Assembly (NCBI GenBank): GCA_041301185.1
Contig: JBFYSV010000073.1
Span: 1 to 11,296, forward strand
Source of the DNA: JAQBDA01 sp041301185
GTDB taxonomy: Bacteria > Chloroflexota > Anaerolineae > Anaerolineales > UBA4823
Direction: 5' to 3'
Length of the DNA: 11,296 nucleotides
Made by a program: the position numbers and the translations under genes. The notes under the pieces are model-generated. The model worked only from the letters and a program-made list of their open reading frames with translations, had not been told where the DNA came from and ran no database searches. Below are positions 1-6,531 of this stretch, piece after piece; within the stretch, counting starts at the first letter, position 1; each line of letters begins with the position of its first letter.

Positions 1-1
1 A

Positions 2-205
2 TCCAGCCAGGGGTACATCGGCGCTAATCCGGACCAGCTCAAGGTTGTGGGCGACCCGCTCGGCACGGATGAGTTCGGCTTTATCTTCACCCCAGGCTCT
101 GACCTGGTCGCTCCCTTCAACAGCGCCATCCAGACGATGAAGGATGACGGCTTCCTGGAACACCTGAACACGCGCTGGTTCTTCCTGTACGATCCGAGCG
201 CATAG
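2..205 (+). CDS. Polar amino-acid ABC transporter solute-binding protein, C-terminal fragment
   Basis: The reading frame is open from the window edge to a TAG stop and gives the last 67 residues of a protein that begins outside the window. The piece contains the pattern DPLGTDEFGFIF followed by a stretch resembling 'F N xA I xx M K D D G xLxxLxxRWF', which is typical of the C-terminal lobe of family 3 periplasmic/extracellular solute-binding proteins (SBP_bac_3) for amino acids. In these systems the protein captures the substrate outside the membrane and delivers it to the permease. The permease gene that follows on the same strand after about 60 bases, separated by a strong hairpin, supports the call. 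The substrate cannot be deduced from this fragment. Family assignment is by recognition of the sequence pattern. Confidence 0.85.
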   Translation, partial: SSQGYIGANPDQLKVVGDPLGTDEFGFIFTPGSDLVAPFNSAIQTMKDDGFLEHLNTRWFFLYDPSA

Positions 206-218
206 TAAGTTTCTCACG

Positions 219-249
219 GACCCTACGGGTTTTCAAAACCCGTAGGGTC
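219..249 (+). terminator. Perfect 15-bp intercistronic hairpin (attenuator or mRNA-stabilising element)
   Basis: Positions 219-233 (GACCCTACGGGTTTT) and 235-249 are exact reverse complements around the single base C234. In RNA the A/U-rich top would open as a loop, leaving an 11-bp GC-rich stem. It sits 13 bases after the solute-binding-protein stop and about 15 bases before the permease start. There is no run of T after the stem (TAACAAATAAG follows), so it is not a textbook intrinsic terminator on the + strand. A partial terminator or 3'-end stabiliser that keeps binding-protein mRNA more abundant than permease mRNA is the usual explanation for this placement. The hairpin is certain; the role is inferred. 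Confidence 0.6.
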
Positions 250-264
250 TAACAAATAAGACCA

Positions 265-1131
265 TTGGAATTGCCGGTGAATACCAGCCAAACCCAGGCG
301 GATAGCAGCAAGCGACAGGTGGGCTCGCACCTGGTTCCGGCGACCGACCGGCTCTCGCGGCTCCCTTACTGGCTCCTGGTAGCCCTGATCCTGGTGGTGC
401 TTGCCTTCTGGATATTTTCCACCAACGAGAATTACGAGGTTATCTTTAGCGCAGTTCGGAAGGGCGTATGGACCACGATCTATGTATCGGTCGTGGCGTA
501 TGCGCTGGCGCTTTTACTGGGGTTGGTATGGTGCCTGATGCGCGTCTCGCAAAACCGCTGGATGCAGGAAATCTCCTCTTTTTTTGTGGAGATCATTCGC
601 GGTATCCCGATGCTGGTGCTATTGCTGTATATTTCTTTCGTGGGGGCGCCAGCGCTGGTTGCATTCGTGAACTGGGCAGGTGGACCGCTGATCGAAGCGG
701 GGGTCATGGAGAAGCTCAATGTCCGCCAGGTTGATTTTGTCGTGCGGGCTATCCTGGCGCTATCGATTGGCTACAGCGCGTTTATCTCAGAGATCCTGCG
801 GGCTGGAATCCAATCCATTGAAAAAGAACAGACCGAAGCGGCACAGACCGAGGGAGCAGGCTACTGGCAGACGATGCGCTTCATCCTGCTCCCCCAGGCA
901 GTGCGCAATGTCTTGCCTGCCCTGGGCAACGAGTTTATCGCCATGCTCAAGGATTCTGCGCTGGTCTCGGTGCTGGGCGTGCAAGATATCACCCAATTGG
1001 GCAAGGTCTACTCTGCCTCGACCTTCAAGTTCTTCGAGACCTACAATATTGTGGCGATGCTGTACCTGTTGATGACCCTCGGGCTGGCACTCTTCGTGCG
1101 CTGGTTGGAGCAGCGCCTGGTTCGTTATTGA
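265..1131 (+). CDS. Polar amino-acid ABC transporter permease (HisM/GlnP family)
   Basis: This is a 288-aa integral membrane subunit of an amino-acid importer. It has a polar N-terminal tail of about 34 residues, then hydrophobic helices near residues 36-52, 71-92, 108-135, 158-176 and 262-280. The family hallmark is clear: 'EIIRGIPMLVLLLY' at about 109-122, and the cytoplasmic coupling (EAA) loop from residue 191, EAAQTEGAGYWQTMRFILLP, which docks on the ATPase. The next stretch, QAVRNVLPALGNEF, is also standard for the His/Glu/Gln/Arg permease group. The start is uncertain: TTG 265 gives the longest form, TTG 271 and GTG 277 are alternatives, and none has a clear Shine-Dalgarno. It follows its solute-binding protein. 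No ATPase gene follows, because the next gene is convergent, so the ATP-binding subunit must be upstream or elsewhere. Confidence 0.92.
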   Translation: MELPVNTSQTQADSSKRQVGSHLVPATDRLSRLPYWLLVALILVVLAFWIFSTNENYEVIFSAVRKGVWTTIYVSVVAYALALLLGLVWCLMRVSQNRWMQEISSFFVEIIRGIPMLVLLLYISFVGAPALVAFVNWAGGPLIEAGVMEKLNVRQVDFVVRAILALSIGYSAFISEILRAGIQSIEKEQTEAAQTEGAGYWQTMRFILLPQAVRNVLPALGNEFIAMLKDSALVSVLGVQDITQLGKVYSASTFKFFETYNIVAMLYLLMTLGLALFVRWLEQRLVRY

Positions 1132-1141
1132 CGGGTAACCT

Positions 1142-1170
1142 GCCAGGGCTGCTGGGGGAGCAGGGCTGGC
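1142..1170. terminator. Imperfect hairpin between convergent genes, possible bidirectional terminator
   Basis: Arms 1142-1153 (GCCAGGGCTGCT) and 1159-1170 (AGCAGGGCTGGC) pair at 10 of 12 positions around a 5-G loop. The two mismatches (G-G) lie in the middle of the stem. It fills the 39-base gap between the permease stop and the stop of the convergent NagD-like gene, where a shared terminator is expected. No T-tract follows on either side, so the call rests on position and pairing only. Confidence 0.4.
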
Positions 1171-1935
1171 TTACACTTCGATCTCAGCTACTGAATCTAC
1201 AATCCAGGTTGGGCGGTAGGGGAAGCGCTCCACGTCGCTGCGCTGGGTGACACCAGTCAGGACAAGAATGGTGCGCATGCCGCTCTCAATGCCGCCGACG
1301 ATATCGGTATCCATCCGGTCACCGACCATCACCGACTCCTCAGAATGAACGTCCAGGTAGTTCAGGGCTGAACGCAACATCAGCGGGTTCGGCTTGCCTA
1401 CGAAGAATGGGGCTTTACCCGTAGCGGTCTGGATCAGAGCTGCCATTGCGCCGCAGCCTGGCTCGGTGCCAGATTCGGTAGGGCCTGAGGCATCCGGGTT
1501 GGTTGCGATAAACTGGGCGCCAGACTCGATCAGGCGTACGGCTTTGGTGATGGTTTCGTAGTTGTAGGATTGGGTCTCACCCAGGACGACGTAGTCGGGG
1601 TTGAGGTCGGTGATGACATAGCCAATATTGTGGATGGCTTCGGTTAGCCCGCTTTCGCCGATGACGTAAGCGGTGCCATTGGGCAGCTGGCTATGTAAAA
1701 AATTCGCCGTAGCCATAGCGGAGGTGAAGATGTGGCTGGCATCGATCTCCAGTCCGATGGATTGCAGGCGGTGTGCCAGGTCTTTGGGGGTGTATAAAGG
1801 ATTATTGGTCAGTACCAGGTATTTCTTTCCCAGCTCTTGCAGGCGGTTGATAAAATTATTTGCCCCTGGGATTAGCTTTGTGCCGGTGATCAGCACGCCA
1901 TCCATGTCAATGATGTAGGTATGAATCGGTTGCAT
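1171..1935 (-). CDS. nagD: NagD-like HAD-IIA family phosphatase
   Basis: This is a 254-aa cytoplasmic HAD-superfamily phosphatase, full length for the HAD-IIA (NagD/AraL/pNPPase) group. Motif I is DMDGV with nucleophile D10 and acid/base D12. Motif II is LVLTNN (T43-N45), motif III is the lysine of GKPNP (K181), and motif IV is VGDRMDTD (D206, D211), which binds magnesium. The stretches resembling 'TSAMATAxFL', 'GETxSYN', 'FIATNPD' and the ending 'RPxWIxxSVAEI' recall E. coli NagD closely. NagD is a nucleotide monophosphatase with preference for UMP, although it lies in the nag operon there. No amino-sugar genes lie here, so the physiological substrate is open. The ATG start has no visible Shine-Dalgarno, but a TACAAT box lies six bases upstream of it. 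The gene could be the last member of a minus-strand unit after the response regulator (74-base gap). Confidence 0.88.
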   Translation of the reverse strand: MQPIHTYIIDMDGVLITGTKLIPGANNFINRLQELGKKYLVLTNNPLYTPKDLAHRLQSIGLEIDASHIFTSAMATANFLHSQLPNGTAYVIGESGLTEAIHNIGYVITDLNPDYVVLGETQSYNYETITKAVRLIESGAQFIATNPDASGPTESGTEPGCGAMAALIQTATGKAPFFVGKPNPLMLRSALNYLDVHSEESVMVGDRMDTDIVGGIESGMRTILVLTGVTQRSDVERFPYRPTWIVDSVAEIEV

Positions 1936-1941
1936 GGCGTG

Positions 1942-1947
1942 ATTGTA
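1942..1947 (-). promoter_or_regulatory. Possible -10 box for leaderless nagD transcript
   Basis: The minus strand reads TACAAT here, five of six matches to the TATAAT consensus. Only six bases separate it from the ATG of the NagD-like gene. A -10 at this distance would start the transcript at or next to the ATG, and the gene lacks a Shine-Dalgarno, which fits leaderless translation. The -35 region at 17-base spacing (TGCACC) is weak. This is inference from spacing only. Confidence 0.3.
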
Positions 1948-2009
1948 CTACTGTTTGTGAGCAGGGTGCAGGGGGTATCGGAAACTGTAGCAGCTTGCCA
2001 GCGATCAGG

Positions 2010-2861
2010 TCAATCTCCGGGGGCGATAGCTCTCTCTAGGGCTCGGGTGGCGGCGAGTAGAATTTGCTCGGCTTGTTGGTACCCGGAATGGTTCAAGGCA
2101 GTCCCGGTATGAGCAACCACATCCAGCAGGCGCCCGGAAAGCTCGTATTGCCCGGTCAGATCTTCTCGCAGCCGTTTGGTGATAACATCGATATCTGCGG
2201 GCTGCTTCAGGTCTTCGTACAGGGCGACGATGCGCTCGCCATCCATGCGCCCGAAGGTATCCGTGGGGCGGAATCCGCGGAAGAGAATGTCGGCGGCAGT
2301 TTTCAACAACTGTTCCCGGTCTTTGTAGTCCAAACTCACATCTCCGGGTAGATCAACCCCTAGCTCGATGATCATCACCGCAAACAGAAAATCCGGGCGG
2401 CGCTTCATCCGTTCGATGGCGTGTTCCAGGCGAGTCAGGAAGAATTTCAGGCTATATAGATTGGTGACCGGGTCGCGGAACATGTAGGACTTTGGGCGGA
2501 TCTCCGCCAGCCTGGAGGCCAGGGTTTGCAGGTTTTCCACTTCCACCGGCTTGAGCATGATCAAGTCTGCCAAGTCGTGGACCGGCGCCGCTAGGTGGGG
2601 ATAGGCGGTAATGACAACCACCCGCATCTTATCAAATCGAGGGTTGGATCGTATCTGGTAGAGGATATCGATGCCGCTGATCTCCAATCCCAGGCGCATA
2701 TCCAACAAGACAATATCTGGCTCGTTTGAAGCCAGGTAGACCAGGGCAGTTTTGGCAGAGTAGGCAACGTCGCATTCAAAGCCAACCAGGCTCAAGACAG
2801 TGCTGAACAGGTTGGCGGTATCCCGGTCGTCGTCAATTATCAGGGCGCGGATTTTTTCCAC
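2010..2861 (-). CDS. Response regulator: REC domain with degenerate GGDEF output domain
   Basis: This is a 283-aa cytoplasmic response regulator. Residues 1-120 form a receiver domain: acidic pocket D10-D12, phospho-acceptor D54 in 'IVLLDMRL', switch T85 in 'VVVITAYP', and K104 in 'LKPV'. The C-terminal half (about 126-280) begins RDPVTNLYSLKFF, close to the 'DPLTGLYNRRxF' start of GGDEF domains. The signature position reads D207-G-E-R-I211 instead of GG(D/E)EF, and the usual first metal-binding stretch is replaced by IIELGVDLPGD. Cyclase activity is therefore unlikely. An RxxD motif (R198-PT-D201) lies exactly five residues before the signature, the position of the c-di-GMP inhibitory site in active cyclases. 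The start is GTG at 2859-2861 with GGAG about 11 bases upstream. No histidine kinase lies nearby. A dyad and a promoter-like -10 box precede it. Confidence 0.88.
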   Translation of the reverse strand: MEKIRALIIDDDRDTANLFSTVLSLVGFECDVAYSAKTALVYLASNEPDIVLLDMRLGLEISGIDILYQIRSNPRFDKMRVVVITAYPHLAAPVHDLADLIMLKPVEVENLQTLASRLAEIRPKSYMFRDPVTNLYSLKFFLTRLEHAIERMKRRPDFLFAVMIIELGVDLPGDVSLDYKDREQLLKTAADILFRGFRPTDTFGRMDGERIVALYEDLKQPADIDVITKRLREDLTGQYELSGRLLDVVAHTGTALNHSGYQQAEQILLAATRALERAIAPGD

Positions 2862-2870
2862 GGAACACCC

Positions 2871-2876
2871 ATCTCC
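2871..2876 (-). promoter_or_regulatory. Ribosome binding site supporting a GTG start
   Basis: The minus strand reads GGAGAT here, nine bases upstream of the GTG at 2859-2861. This supports the GTG as the true start of the response regulator. No in-frame ATG lies close to it. Confidence 0.55.
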
Positions 2877-2899
2877 GTTTCAGGATGACATGAACCGGT

Positions 2900-2955
2900 A
2901 AATTGCAAAAACGCTGTTTTCGGCAATTTCCCTGTGTATATTGTACATGGGAAAT
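2900..2955. repeat. Two overlapping dyads upstream of the response regulator, with an embedded -10 box
   Basis: Dyad 1 is AAATTGC (2900-2906) with GCAATTT (2923-2929), and inside it AAAAC/GTTTT around GCT. Dyad 2 is ATTTCCC-tg-TGTA (2926-2938) with TACA-t-GGGAAAT (2944-2955). The dyads share bases 2926-2929, so as RNA or cruciform structures they would exclude each other. On the minus strand, TACAAT (2940-2945), a good -10 candidate for the response-regulator gene, lies inside dyad 2. Its start would put the transcript's 5' end near 2930-2935, with dyad 1 in the leader. A transcription-factor operator over the promoter is the simplest reading. No good -35 is seen at the standard spacing; TTGAGA (2969-2974) is 23 bases away. 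Confidence 0.5.
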
Positions 2956-2993
2956 CCCTCATTTCAGTTCTCAAAACAGTTAGTTGTAGAGCG

Positions 2994-3827
2994 TTATCCT
3001 AGCCGGGGTGGACCTTGCTCAAGGCGCTGGCGCAATCTCGCCGGCCCATCCGCAGCATCGGTGAGCGACCACAACCCTTCAATCCACCAAGTTGCGCCCG
3101 CCTCAGACCAGGGGTGCACGATATCGGCTGCCCGAACAGGATCATGCCCGGGGGTCTCGCCCTCGACAATGATATCGAAGGGGGTTGCATCGCCGCGGTT
3201 GGCGTCAATATAGGCTTTGATCTGCCTGATTTCTTCAGGGCTAGCCTGTCGCGCCCCATTCTTCGGATTGACCACGGTTGGTAGCAAGCCATCGTATTTC
3301 AAAGCGCGGCGCAGTGATTTTGTGCTCGGCCAGGCGCCCACCACCCAGATGTGGATGCGCGGTTGTTGCACCGGCGGAGGAGGCGGAAAGAAGCTCGCCT
3401 CTTTTACATGGTAGTGCTTGCCCTCATACCGGAACGGCTGGCCTTTCCATAAACCGGTCAAGATATCCAGACCTTCGTCAAGCAATTCAGCGCGGGTTTT
3501 GCGGTCGGTCACTTCGCCAAAGGCTTCGAAACCGGAGTCCAACGCGCCCAGCCCTACCGTGATAATTACCCTACCATTAGATAGATTGTCCAGGGTGGCG
3601 CTTTCACTGGCCAGCTTCCAGGGGCGTATCCGTGATAGGGGAGTGAGCATGGTGCCCAGGCGAATGTGCTGGGTGGTCATGGCTGCCGCAGCCAGGGACA
3701 CCCAGGCGTCGATGCCCCACACCGGCTCCCAGACGAAAAAGCCGTCCCAGCCGGCGGTCTCTGCCAGGCGGGCAAGGTCAGCCGCAGTGCGGGCATCCCC
3801 CAAGGGGAGCACGAATCCGTATTTCAT
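2994..3827 (-). CDS. LLM-class flavin-dependent oxidoreductase (luciferase-like, probably F420-dependent)
   Basis: This is a 277-aa TIM-barrel oxidoreductase of the bacterial luciferase-like family. It begins MKYGFVLPLGDARTAADLAR and continues with the family pattern 'AETAGWDGFFVWEP', 'IRLGTMLTP', 'RPWKLASESATLDNLSNGR' and 'VGLG'. Then come 'ELLDEGLDILTGLWKG', the 'YEGKHYHV' loop and 'PRIHIWVVG', all common in LLM proteins that use FMN or coenzyme F420 with a small organic substrate. The substrate is unknown. ATG 3827 is preferred over an in-frame TTG 39 bases upstream, because the family starts at MKYGF and the longer form adds a cysteine-rich tail that belongs to the preceding broken gene. 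That gene's stop is seven bases before this ATG, which suggests former translational coupling. The Shine-Dalgarno is weak. Confidence 0.85.
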   Translation of the reverse strand: MKYGFVLPLGDARTAADLARLAETAGWDGFFVWEPVWGIDAWVSLAAAAMTTQHIRLGTMLTPLSRIRPWKLASESATLDNLSNGRVIITVGLGALDSGFEAFGEVTDRKTRAELLDEGLDILTGLWKGQPFRYEGKHYHVKEASFFPPPPPVQQPRIHIWVVGAWPSTKSLRRALKYDGLLPTVVNPKNGARQASPEEIRQIKAYIDANRGDATPFDIIVEGETPGHDPVRAADIVHPWSEAGATWWIEGLWSLTDAADGPARLRQRLEQGPPRLG

Positions 3828-3834
3828 CCAGGTC

Positions 3835-4099
3835 TCACAGCAAGTTTTCCGCCTGCATCCGGTCAATACTGCGGCTGGTAAGATGCTCCACCTCCTGGAA
3901 TAGAGCCTTGTCCACCTGTTTAAAGTTGAAGCAGGATTTACCTTGCATGCGTTTTTTAAGCTGGGGAGAGGCCTGGTCCAGCAAATCGGGATACATATAG
4001 ACTGGCATCATTGGCAGTAAGTACAGCCAGATCCTGGTAGCCGGACAGGATAGCTTTCAGATCTTCAAAAACTTGAGAGAAATTGTCGTGAGATGGCAT
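3835..4099 (-). pseudogene. Broken small gene resembling DUF1801-type hypothetical proteins
   Basis: Two minus-strand pieces in different frames look like the ends of one small protein. From ATG 4099 the first frame reads MPSHDNFSQVFEDLKAILSG and then YQDLAVLTAND before drifting into a stop. The second frame carries WLYLLPMMPVYMYPDLL, then QLKKRMQGKSCFNF and a helical tail ending at TGA 3835. The pattern 'MPVYxxPxLLxxxSPxLKKRMQGKSCFNF' belongs, as I recall, to small uncharacterised DUF1801-like proteins of about 110-120 residues. Only 88 codons plus one base remain, so roughly 30 residues of the middle are missing and the frame is shifted. It sits directly upstream of the LLM oxidoreductase gene. 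The frame structure is seen directly; the family name is from memory. Confidence 0.6.
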
Positions 4100-4185
4100 C
4101 CGGATTGCCTTTCTGTGGCAGGCTGGTGGAGCAGCCCTACAACCGCTAAGAGGTTGTGTGTCAAGGTGGTTACCAATATATTGTC
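4100..4185. other. Intergenic gap downstream of the NTPase-PP2C gene
   Basis: There are 86 bases between the stop of the 781-aa gene and the broken small gene. They hold a weak 6-bp hairpin (ACAACC 4139-4144 with GGTTGT 4152-4157) and a 10-bp palindrome CAATATATTG (4174-4183). Neither has a T-tract or a convincing -35 partner, so no terminator or promoter is called. Confidence 0.5.
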
Positions 4186-6531
4186 TTAAGGACGGTCTTT
4201 AGCTGAATCCCTGGAAAGGATCATCAAAGTGATATCGTCGACTTGAGGCTCTGAACCGGCGAAGGCAAATACCCCTGAAATTAAGGCATCCTGGATCTCG
4301 CGGGCAGAAAGTCCAAAGCGACTGCGTACGAGGTCTAGCAATTGTTTCTCTCCGAAGAACTCGCCACGCTGGTTTAGGGCATCGGTTACCCCATCTGTGT
4401 ACAGGATGAGCAAGCCACCAGCAGGGACATGCGCAATAGCGCGCTCCCAGACCGCTTCATCTGAGATGCCCAGGGGAATGCCCGTGCGGAAGAGCGCCTC
4501 GTGGGTGTCGCTGTTATCTCCGGTTATGATCTGGGGCGGGGGATGACCGGCATTGCAATAAGTTAGTTTGCCCGAACGTGGCTCAAGGACACCATAAAAC
4601 AGGGTCACAAACAAGCCGGCATTCAGATCGGAGATGATCCTCTGGTTGACAACATGGAGCAGGCGCTCAGGCTCCTCGGGGAATTCGGATGCGTAGGAGC
4701 GAATGAGCGTGCGGCTCAAAGCCATCAGTAAGGCGGCTCCCATACCTTTGTCAACCACATCTGCAATTACCAGACCGAGGCGTTTACCGGGCAAGGGGAT
4801 AAGATCGTAGAAGTCGCCAGAGGTCTCTTTTGCCGGGTGCCAGGTGGCGGCAATCTGCCATCCAGAGATGCGAGGAGGCTCCACAGGCAGCAGGCTGGCT
4901 TGCACGCGGCCTGCCAGGGCAAGCTCCTGGCGGCGGATGCTGACGGTCTGCAAGGCGCGGGCAGCCTGATTCAGAAAACCAGCGAGTTGGAGATCACGCT
5001 CGCGCGAGCCGGTGAACGCATCGTTGATCAGCTCGTCGATGATCGTCGCCACGCCAAACGGTTTCTGACCCGGGACGGTCAGCGGAATGGCGCGCACCAT
5101 GCGGCGTGCGCCTTCCTGGCCGCGCAGCGGTACTCGTTGGCGGTAGGCACGGGCTTCCAGACGGTCGGCAGACAGGGCGATCTGCATATCGTTGAGCAGC
5201 TCGCCGTTGAGCTTGACTTCCGGCGGGCTGACTAAGCGCAGGCGATTTTCTTGGGGCGGGCTATACCAGATCTGGGATTCGGCGACCCCAAACGCGGCCA
5301 GCAACCCGCGACGCAGAAAACGTACCGCCTGGGCTAGGTCCTGAGCAGCGTAGATCGAGTTGATCGTAGCAGGCAGGATATCCGCCCGGGATTGGCGGTT
5401 GCCCTGGGCGATGCTGGCCTCCAGGTACTCGATGGCCGAATCCCAGCGCCCAGCCATAGCCAGCACGTGACCCACCCTGCCTGGGGTAAAGTGCTGAGCC
5501 AGGAAGCGGCGATAGATCAGGTTTTGCACCCGGTACCGGTCACCGCCCACGGTTTCGACCACTCCGGTCAGGTATAACGGATCAAGGTCGGGCGAGAGAG
5601 GCAGGGGCAGCTCCGAGCGGGGTACGCTATCCTCACCAAGCAGTAGCAAGGTGCACTGCAGCAAATCTGGATCTTCTTCAATCAGTCGAATGGCTTCGAT
5701 GAGCGGGGCATAATTGAAGACCTCATCGCGTAAGAATCTGTCCGTGATAAAGGTCACATCGCGGGTGCGGATTTGCCGGTGAGTGTGCGAATTCGCCAGT
5801 TCTGCACAGCACTGGCTGATCTTGCGGATCAGGTAGATATCGCCCCGGGTGGCTGAGTGGAGCTTATCCAGGGCGGGGCGGGTGGCGCTAATGCCTTCCT
5901 CAGCCAACAATTCTTGGATGAGAGCCAGGCTGTCTTCGTCGGATAAATCGCCCACAAAGACCCGCCGGGCGATGCCCCGGAAGGGGGAAGATTCGCCAAC
6001 TGCCAGGGTCGCCAGGCTCAATGCCCCCGAGGCAACTACCGTGAGCTGGTATTCTAGATTCTGCTGGTCCATATAAGCAGCGCGCAAGGAGGTGAGCAGC
6101 GCCTGCACCAGATCGGTGGGGATTGCCTCCAGGGGGTCGATGATCAAGACCAGGTCGTGAGCCAGGCTTTCCAGGCTCTCGGAGAGAAACGCCCGGAAGA
6201 CGGCGCTGCTGGCATGCTCCTCCCCTGGGATAGGTAATTGTTGCCCGGTTTGCTCCGCCAAGCGTTCAGAGATCAAGCGGATCAGGTCGGCAAAGAATGC
6301 TTGCTGGGTGTTATCCCGCAGCTCTTGCAAATCGACATAGACACAGGTCCAACCCAGCAGGCCGGCAAGGTTCGACTCAATGAAGCGTAGTAAAAGGGTT
6401 TTACCGCACAGGCGCGGGCCTAGAAGAGCGCAATAGACCCTTTCCTCCACGCATTGGACGATCTGCTCGATCGTATCCTGGTGATAGCGGGCGGTGGCGG
6501 GTATCTCTTGCCCGGGGTCAAGCCCGATCAT
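4186..6531 (-). CDS. NTPase - winged-helix - GAF - SpoIIE/RsbU-type PP2C phosphatase fusion
   Basis: This is a 781-aa soluble signalling protein. Residues 1-265 are an AAA/STAND-like NTPase with Walker A GPRLCGKT (38-45) and Walker B 'LVLIIDPLE' (D132, E135). Residues about 268-347 resemble the winged-helix that follows AAA_35-type ATPases ('YLTGVVETVGGDRYRVQNLIYRRF'). A short helical stretch leads to a GAF-like domain (about 395-505), a linker helix (508-545) and a SpoIIE/PP2C serine phosphatase (545-774). The phosphatase has all expected metal ligands: D573 in SGDFYD, D591 in ADVVDKG, D713 in TDGVTD and D766 in VDD. RsbU/SpoIIE enzymes dephosphorylate STAS-type anti-anti-sigma proteins; none is encoded here. 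The ATG lies inside the 3' end of the upstream NTPase gene (14-base overlap), with AGGAGG only three bases before it, so the two are translationally coupled. A close phosphatase paralogue lies at 10346 onward. Confidence 0.9.
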   Translation of the reverse strand: MIGLDPGQEIPATARYHQDTIEQIVQCVEERVYCALLGPRLCGKTLLLRFIESNLAGLLGWTCVYVDLQELRDNTQQAFFADLIRLISERLAEQTGQQLPIPGEEHASSAVFRAFLSESLESLAHDLVLIIDPLEAIPTDLVQALLTSLRAAYMDQQNLEYQLTVVASGALSLATLAVGESSPFRGIARRVFVGDLSDEDSLALIQELLAEEGISATRPALDKLHSATRGDIYLIRKISQCCAELANSHTHRQIRTRDVTFITDRFLRDEVFNYAPLIEAIRLIEEDPDLLQCTLLLLGEDSVPRSELPLPLSPDLDPLYLTGVVETVGGDRYRVQNLIYRRFLAQHFTPGRVGHVLAMAGRWDSAIEYLEASIAQGNRQSRADILPATINSIYAAQDLAQAVRFLRRGLLAAFGVAESQIWYSPPQENRLRLVSPPEVKLNGELLNDMQIALSADRLEARAYRQRVPLRGQEGARRMVRAIPLTVPGQKPFGVATIIDELINDAFTGSRERDLQLAGFLNQAARALQTVSIRRQELALAGRVQASLLPVEPPRISGWQIAATWHPAKETSGDFYDLIPLPGKRLGLVIADVVDKGMGAALLMALSRTLIRSYASEFPEEPERLLHVVNQRIISDLNAGLFVTLFYGVLEPRSGKLTYCNAGHPPPQIITGDNSDTHEALFRTGIPLGISDEAVWERAIAHVPAGGLLILYTDGVTDALNQRGEFFGEKQLLDLVRSRFGLSAREIQDALISGVFAFAGSEPQVDDITLMILSRDSAKDRP

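Noticed and set aside
3828..3866. Upstream TTG start for the LLM oxidoreductase (13 extra residues)
   Set aside because: The extra residues overlap the 3' end of the broken upstream gene in another frame, and the family starts at MKYGF.
4139..4157. Short hairpin ACAACC-N7-GGTTGT after the 781-aa gene as a terminator
   Set aside because: Only 6 bp, a seven-base loop and no T-tract on the minus strand; too weak to call.
4174..4183. Palindrome CAATATATTG as an operator or -10 for the downstream minus-strand genes
   Set aside because: A single 10-bp AT-rich palindrome is expected by chance and no -35 partner was found.
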